A stretch of 64,000 nucleotides of DNA. It comes from Aaosphaeria pasadenensis. Its lineage: Eukaryota; Ascomycota; Dothideomycetes; Pleosporales. The stretch is taken from NCBI GenBank assembly GCA_022813625.1, contig JAKLMB010000006.1:992001-1056000 (forward strand). The letters are read 5' to 3'. The position numbers and the translations under genes are program-made. The notes beneath the pieces were generated by a model, which saw nothing but the letters and a program-made list of their open reading frames with translations, was not told the origin of the DNA and did not search any database. Numbering within the stretch: the first letter of the stretch is position 1; every line of letters starts with the position of its first letter. This document shows, one piece after another, positions 57,074-64,000 of this stretch.

Positions 57074-60000
57074 ATGGCCTCGGAATCAGACAGACCCACG
57101 CCACAAGGTGACGATTTACCGGGAGGCTGGATTGAAACGCCTGCAGACCCTGCTCGCGAGAAGTCCTTTATTGGTGGCCGACAGCACTCGCATATCAACA
57201 CGCAAAGTCGCACAGAAGAAACAGATCACGGCCGGTCCGGCACCGTCGGTACATATAGTGCGTACAACCCAGCAGCGGATTCTAAACCAACTTCACCAGA
57301 AATCCGGGAATCTGCCCAATTCAGTTCTGCGAGTAACAGCACTGCCGTGCCTTCGCCCATTGAGACCGACAGCAGGGTGGGAGGCAACGAGACCAAGGAA
57401 CTAGCCGAAGAACATCGTGGATCCTCCGAGCTTGAGATTGACTCGGAAGAAGATGGCTATGCTGCAATCAAGCCTGCGAAACGGCCCCAACTCCAGGGGG
57501 AAGGGTCCAAGCCTGTCACAGAAGAAGATTTGTTTAGGGTCCTATCACAACGTCGATCAAGCTTGGGTCGAACCAATACCGCTACAAGTACCCACGAAGA
57601 GCAGGAAGAAATCAACAGATTAATGTCTCGTATGTTTGGACGCACTCGTCAGGAAACATCTGAAGAAGAGAAAACGAGGCACGTTGGTGTTGTTTTCAAG
57701 AATCTCACTGTGAAGGGCATGGGCATAGGGGCCGCACTACAGCCATCCGTGGGCGACGTTTTCCTTGGGCTCCCTCGATTTCTTAAGAATCTAATCACCA
57801 AAGGTCCGAGACAGGCTGCCGGAAAGCCGCCGGTTCGTACCATCCTAGAGAACTTTTCTGGCTGCGTCAAACCTGGGGAGATGTTGCTCGTCCTAGGTCG
57901 ACCTGGCGCTGGATGTTCCACCTTCTTGAAAATTCTCGGAAACCAACGGTTTGGTTTTGAGGAAATATCCGGAGACGTCACATATGGAGGAACTGATGCC
58001 CATGAAATGGCTAAGAGGTATCGAAGTGAGGTTCTCTACAATCCGGAAGATGATCTACATTACGCTACGCTGAAGGTCAAAGATACCCTCAGCTTTGCGT
58101 TGAAGACTCGGACTCCGGGGAAGGCCTCCAGGAAAGAAGGAGAATCGAGGGCCGATTACGTCCGCGAATTCCTACGAGTCGTCTCGAAACTCTTCTGGAT
58201 AGAACACACAATGGGCACCAAGGTTGGAAACGAATTTGTACGTGGAGTATCTGGAGGTGAGAAGAAACGAGTCAGTATCGCAGAGGCGATGATCACAAAA
58301 GCAAGTGTGCAATCTTGGGACAATTCGACTAAAGGACTTGATGCAAGTACTGCTTTGGAGTATGTTCAGAGTTTGCGTTCGCTCACTAACATGGCCAATA
58401 TTTCTACTTCGGTTGCATTGTATCAGGCTGGAGAGTCACTATATAAACTTTTCGACAAGGTTCTTCTGATCGATGAAGGTCGCTGCTGCTACTTCGGACC
58501 AACAGAAAAGGCTGCTGCCTACTTCAAGAAGCTGGGATTCGTGCAACCAGACCGTTGGACAACGGCGGATTTCTTGACATCGGTAACGGACGAGCATGAA
58601 CGGCACATTGCAGACGGTTGGGAAGATCGATTCCCTCGAACGCCCGCCCAGTTCGGCAAATCCTTTTTGGAATCGGAGCAGAACGAGGCCAATTTTGCTG
58701 AGATCAAGGAGTTTGAGCGAGAGACTGAGCGCATGACCGAGGAACGGCGAGCGGCACGCACCAAGGCTACGAAGAAAAAGAATTACACCCTTGGTTTCCA
58801 CAAACAAGTAACTGCATGCACCAAGAGACAGTTCCTTGTCATGGTAGGCGACAAGCAGTCGCTTGCCGGAAAATGGGGTGGTATTCTTTTCCAGGCTTTG
58901 ATCGTTGGATCCCTCTTCTACAACCTGCCAGACACTGCCCAGGGTGTCTTCACTCGCGGTGGTGTCATCTTCTTCATGCTCCTCTTCAATGCCCTTTTGG
59001 CTCTTGCCGAACTTACGTCCGCCTTTGAGAGCAGACCGATTTTACTCAAGCACAAAAGTTTCAGCTTTTATCGACCTGCTGCATACGCAATCGCACAGAC
59101 CGTGGTTGATGTGCCTCTGGTTTTGATTCAAGTATTCATTTTCGATATCGTGGTCTACTTTATGGCCCATCTACAGAGAACAGCATCACAGTTCTTCATC
59201 TCCCTTTTATTCCTTTGGATTCTTACCATGACGATGTATGCATTCTTCCGAGCTATTGGAGCCCTTGTTGGTTCTCTGGATGTCGCAACGAGGATTACTG
59301 GTGTTGCCATCCAAGCGTTGATTGTCTATACTGGTTACTTGATTCCACCGAATAAGATGCACCCATGGTTCTCCTGGCTGCGATGGATCAATCCAGTTCA
59401 GTACGGATTTGAAGCGCTCATGGCCAATGAATTTTACAACCTGGAGATTCAATGCGTCCCCCCATATATCGTACCACAGATACCGGGTGCACAGCCGCAA
59501 TATCAATCTTGTGCTATCCAAGGAAGTACCCCAGGGTCTCTCACGGTTCGCGGAGCCGATTACATTTCGGTTGCTTTCCAATACTCTCGCTCACATTTAT
59601 GGCGTAACTTTGGCTTCATTTGTGCCTTCTTCCTCTTCTTTGTTTTCCTTACCGCTCTCGGTATGGAACTTCAGAAGCCAAACAAGGGCGGAGGTTCTGT
59701 GACAATTTTTAAACGTGGTCAAGTTCCCAAGACTGTGGAGAAGGCCATGGAGGTGAAAGCCGAACCCGTGGACGAAGAAAAAGGCAAAGAGCACGAAGCC
59801 AGAACAGGATTCAGTAAAGATGAATCCAGCGACAGTGGCGACGGTAAAGCTGTCCATGGAGTCGCCAAGAATGAAACCATCTTCACCTGGCAGAATGTTG
59901 ATTATACGATTCCTTACGAGAAAGGTGAACGAAAGCTCCTTCAAAATGTTCAGGGATACGTAAAACCAGGCAAGCTGACAGCCTTGATGGGTGCATCGGG

Positions 60001-62022
60001 AGCTGGCAAGACAACGCTCCTCAATACGCTAGCTCAACGAATCCGATTTGGTGTCGTGACCGGAGACTTTCTTGTAGATGGTCGTCCTCTTCCTTCTTCA
60101 TTCCAACGTTCGACAGGCTTTGCTGAACAAATGGACATCCACGAATCAACAGCTACGGTCCGAGAGGCGCTGAGATTTTCGGCTAAGCTACGACAGCCTA
60201 GGGAAGTTCCTATCCAGGAGAAGTACGATTACGTTGAAAAGATCATTGATCTTCTCGAAATGAGGGACATTGCAGGTGCTGCCATTGGAAAGGCCGGTTC
60301 TGGACTAAACCAAGAGCAACGCAAGCGGGTTACAATTGGAGTCGAGCTGGCTTCCAAACCAGAGTTACTCATGTTTTTGGATGAGCCCACTTCGGGTCTC
60401 GATTCAGGAGCAGCCTTCAACATTGTCCGGTTCTTGCGTAAGCTTGCCGACGCTGGCCAGGCTATTCTTTGCACCATCCACCAGCCTTCATCTGTACTGT
60501 TCGAGCATTTCGACCAGCTCCTTCTCCTCAAGAGCGGTGGTCGAACGGTATACTTTGGAGAGCTAGGCAAAGACAGTCGGGTACTATTGGACTATCTCAA
60601 CCGCAACGGTGCGAAGAAATGCCCACCCAAGGCTAACCCCGCAGAATACATGCTCGAGGCTATCGGTGCTGGTAACCCTGACTATAAAGGGCAAGACTGG
60701 GGCGATGTTTGGGCATCTTCACCGGAGAATGACAGGCTTTCCAGTGAAATTCAGGAGATCACTAAGAATAGGCGGGAGAATTCCAACAGTGGGAAGCTCA
60801 GTGACGATAGAGAGTACGCTATGCCGCTCTCTACACAATTAGTCACGGTGATCCACCGAAGCTTTGTGGCGATGTGGCGCGATCCGCCATATGTCGTTGG
60901 CATGTTCATGCTCCACATTATCACTGGTCTTTTCAACAGCTTCACGTTCTGGCACCTCGGAAATGGTCAGATTGACATGCAATCGCGGCTGTTCTCCGTG
61001 TTCATGACTCTCACGATATCTCCTCCACTAATCCAGCAACTCCAGCCCCGATTCCTGAACATGCGCAAGATCTACGAATCTCGTGAAGGAAATGCCAAGA
61101 TCTACTCCTGGGTGGCATTCGTTTGGGGCTCCATCTTGAGCGAGATCCCGTACCGTATTGCTGCGGGTACCATATACTGTGAGTCTTGGCCGGTTGGCGT
61201 GCATAACTACAATGATTGCTAACGGGCTGCAGGGTGCTGTTGGTACTGGGCCACGTGGTTCCCACGCGACACTTATACCTCTGCAAGCATCTGGCTCTTT
61301 ACCATGGTGTTTGAGTTGTACTACCTTGGCTTCGGCCAGGCTATTGCAGCGTTCAGTCCGAACGAACTGCTCGCTTCGCTCTTCGTACCTCTGTTCTTCA
61401 CATTCAGTAAGTCAACAGTGATTCAAGTCTAGGCTCGGTGCTAACGATTCCAAGTTGTCTCCTTCTGCGGTGTTGTTGTGCCGTACGCAGGGCTGCCGGT
61501 ATTCTGGCGGAGCTGGATGTATTGGCTCACGCCGTTCCATTACCTGCTCGAGGGAATGTTGGCACTGCTCACAGATGGCATACCCATCCGATGTGGGCGC
61601 GAAGAGCTCGCGATATTCCCGCCTCCGCCCGGACAAGATTGTCAATCATATACCGGTAGTTTCGCGCAGCAATCTGGCGGATATGTAGAGACCCAGGCGA
61701 ATGGGAACTGCGGCTTTTGTCAATACTCAAGTGGAACGCAATTTGCAGCTTCATTCAACGTTCTGCCGTCCCATATTTGGCGGGACTTTGGTATCATGTG
61801 TAAGTGTTCACCAGGGTTTTTCCCATTCAACATCCTACGATGATATGGGACAGCGGAGCTGACGATCGCACAGGGATATTCATATTCTTCAATTTTGCCG
61901 TAGTGTTCATCTGCACATGGCTGTACCTGGGAGGCCTGCGGAAGATAAAGTCATATTTCAGTCCAAAGGACAGGAGGGCTAAGAAGGAGATGAAAAGGCG
62001 ACAGAATGGGAATGTTGCATGA
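57074..62022 (+). CDS. PDR-type ABC-G full transporter (multidrug efflux pump)
   Basis: Exons are 57074-61178, 61233-61406, 61455-61799 and 61874-62022, giving 1590 residues. The layout is (NBD-TMD) twice, as in Cdr1, Pdr5 and AtrB-type pumps. NBD1 Walker A is GRPGAGCST (275-283, Cys for Lys) and its signature VSGGEKKRVS; the Walker B equivalent is QSWDNSTKGLDAS, the usual degenerate form. NBD2 has canonical Walker A GASGAGKTT (973-981), variant signature LNQEQRKRVTIG and LMFLDEPTSGLDS. Membrane segments follow each NBD; cysteines sit in the last lumenal loop (CGREELAIF, NCGFCQYSS). The N-terminal extension of about 200 acidic, Ser-rich residues is long. It likely exports xenobiotics at the plasma membrane; Yap1-type factors commonly regulate such genes, which is inference here. 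Confidence 0.95.
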
Positions 62023-64000
62023 GTGATTATTTTGTAGGTTTAGGTTTCGGCGTCAGCAGGCATGGTGAATGTTGTTGTTCTGTGGTTGCCTGGGTGGTCA
62101 CGGAAACTGGATTGCGATAAAGCTCTCTGGTGTAATTATTATTCCGCGAAGGGAGGGAGTAGTAAGTACCTTACACACAGCGCAGTATGGGAGTTGGTGT
62201 CGGGAATCTTCGGCCGCGGACGCCTAGGGCCCAACCCCCAGGAACCGGTCCCCCTACCCGACGACAGCTTACCTTACCTTACAGCTTGCAGGGGAGCAGG
62301 GGTAGGGGGCGCTTCAATATTCCCCATATCTTCGGGATCGTGGAGGGGGATCGTGAGGTATAAAAATTGTATCACCGAGGGAGGTTGTCTTTCTCGGTCG
62401 ACGTCCGTAATTATCCCATGTGGCCGTAGCACATTCACGAGGTTGCATTCCCCCTTTGACTTTGGACGCGTAATTAGGTAGTCGTTCGTGTTTACATTCT
62501 TAATAGCCACTCTAAACAATAATCTTTTTTTTTTGAAAAAGAGAAACTGCAACCTCAATGTCCATGATTTGATTCACATGCCAAACCCCCATTGCTACAT
62601 TCATCTAACCAACCCATAACCTCATGTATGCAATGCAATGTAATCTCTCGGTTGTCCCTCTTCTCGGTAACCCTCGGCATCGTGAACTTTCCCATTTCCT
62701 TCTTCCCAACTGATTTTTTTTTTATTTACACCTTCGGGCTGGGGGAGGAGAATTACACCGAAAGGCAAAAAAAAGTTCCAAGTGTAGCGTCCCGCCGCGC
62801 CCCATCTTTGACAGGGGGGGTGGTCTATGTGGGCATATTGTGGGACTCTTTTAGTCTTCTCCCCCGCAGAAAGCCGGAAGAGCCTCCTCGAGTGCGTCCC
62901 GTATAGTTCCGATGGGAGTGGAATGGCTTTTCCGTTCTATGTACTCCGTACAGTACAGACGTTGGGGTTTATTCCGGGGGTTTGGGGGTTTGGGTTATCT
63001 GTTTCGGATATGGACAGTATAGTGTGCATGTGAATTATGTACCTACGAGTAGATACCTAGGTATTCATTGAAGAAGGAGAAACAAAAACGAGAGGGCGAG
63101 AGAGAAAAGGTACTCCGTACTTAAAAGGAAGTGAGACTTATTCGTGATTGGTTCCATGACATCAGATTGTTAGCGGTCATAAAGTTGGAAAAAAACGTGC
63201 ATCTCGTACTCGTGATTTTGTGCTGCGGAAAACTGGGGAAGGGAAGTATCGCGGCTACGAACTTCCAACTTCAACTCCGACGATCTTTCACGATCTTTCT
63301 CGGGCTCGTATCTTCCAAGCGTACATACGAAGTAAGGCAGCAACAAACGAAACAGAAAGTTGACCCTTATTCCTCAATGGTTTCACGGGGGAATCTTTCA
63401 CAATTTCCGTTCGGCGCAATTGACGACGAATATGCCTCATTATCTCTCCCCTTGCGCCACTCTCTCCCCTGCAGCCGGACATTGTTAAGGTTTGCATCTC
63501 GATCATCATTTGTTCGTCTTATCTATCTACCTAATCTTTTTCGATGAGGATCGAGAGGCAGATTGACTGTCTGTCTGTCGGTCTGGGATGTTGCCTCTGT
63601 CTCTGCATCATCAAACCTCAACATAGCATACAAAATGTCGGTCAATCGGTAATATGATATGATATGATGTGATTATTGTGATATGTTGAACGAGAGTACT
63701 GAAAAGGTATGCAGTTGCATGAATCAGTGCGAGGGGAGTGGTGATAAGATAATGCCTCATGTCCCATATTCCCCCATCCATCCCATCTGCCATCCATCCG
63801 CCCGAAACAGGCCAGGCCTTACGTGGAGTGGCAAGGATTCCCTTAGCTTACAGGGCAAGGTTAGTCGGGTCGAACAAGGTATGCGGATCTTACTGTCGTT
63901 GACTGATTTCGAACTACGGATGGACCTGGAGATGGTTACTATTGTATGCTAATCATGATGAATTGTGATGGTCGGACGAATGATCAATGTTCGGATGTTA
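62023..64000. other. Intergenic region to the right edge
   Basis: After the ABC transporter I see no gene. The words TACTCCGTAC (62942-62951 and 63111-63120) and ACCTAGGTATT (63056-63066) recur, as in other gaps. A TATGA-type simple repeat lies near 63650. The frames are short and without motifs. Confidence 0.5.
63649..63684. repeat. ATATG pentanucleotide repeat
   Basis: Imperfect tandem ATATG copies followed by TGTGATTATTGTGATATG; simple sequence repeat. Confidence 0.6.

Overview
The window is 64 kb of nuclear DNA from a filamentous ascomycete (Pezizomycotina). Most genes carry one to six short spliceosomal introns, commonly 44-100 bp with GTRAGT-like donors and YAG acceptors. The protein set is typically fungal: CpcB/RACK1, Orm, Alg13, Pan2, Yap1, an Iec3-type INO80 subunit, a PDR-type ABC transporter and secreted subtilisins. 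A leotiomycete is my best guess, from overall protein resemblance only. I place 21 protein-coding genes (one cut by the left edge), one probable 52-residue ORF and one intron-encoded snoRNA. Intron borders were chosen by reading frame, splice consensus and family conservation, and every spliced model below closes in frame.

Layout. 0-10.8 kb is a dense housekeeping block: NmrA-like reductase (partial), RACK1/CpcB with a U24-like snoRNA in its third intron, Iec3-like INO80 subunit, Orm sphingolipid regulator, Na+/H+ antiporter, mitoribosomal mS35 and Alg13. 12-30 kb is gene-poor and rich in secreted products: a GH5 exo-beta-1,3-glucanase, two same-strand proteinase K-type subtilisins separated by a 5 kb gene-free interval, a second gene-free interval of about 5.3 kb, a SAM methyltransferase, and a small secreted cysteine-rich protein made of two duplicated four-cysteine units, each preceded by a Kex2-type KR site. 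30-54.7 kb is again dense: nucleotide-sugar-transporter-like protein, SIRT5-type sirtuin, Icp55-type aminopeptidase P, GT31-like glycosyltransferase with a cysteine-rich tail, Yap1, SPF30-like Tudor splicing factor, Pan2 deadenylase, glyoxalase-like protein and an orphan membrane protein. A PDR ABC transporter stands alone at 57-62 kb.

Working together. There is no operon-like unit. Functional themes are secretory-pathway glycosylation (Alg13, transporter, glycosyltransferase), mRNA metabolism (SPF30-like, Pan2, the snoRNA), mitochondrial maintenance (mS35, Icp55, perhaps the sirtuin), stress and drug response (Yap1, ABC transporter, antiporter) and a secreted set (GH5, two proteases, cysteine-rich peptide precursor). 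The least conventional item is the Kex2-site-bearing two-unit cysteine-rich precursor at 28.8-29.2 kb.
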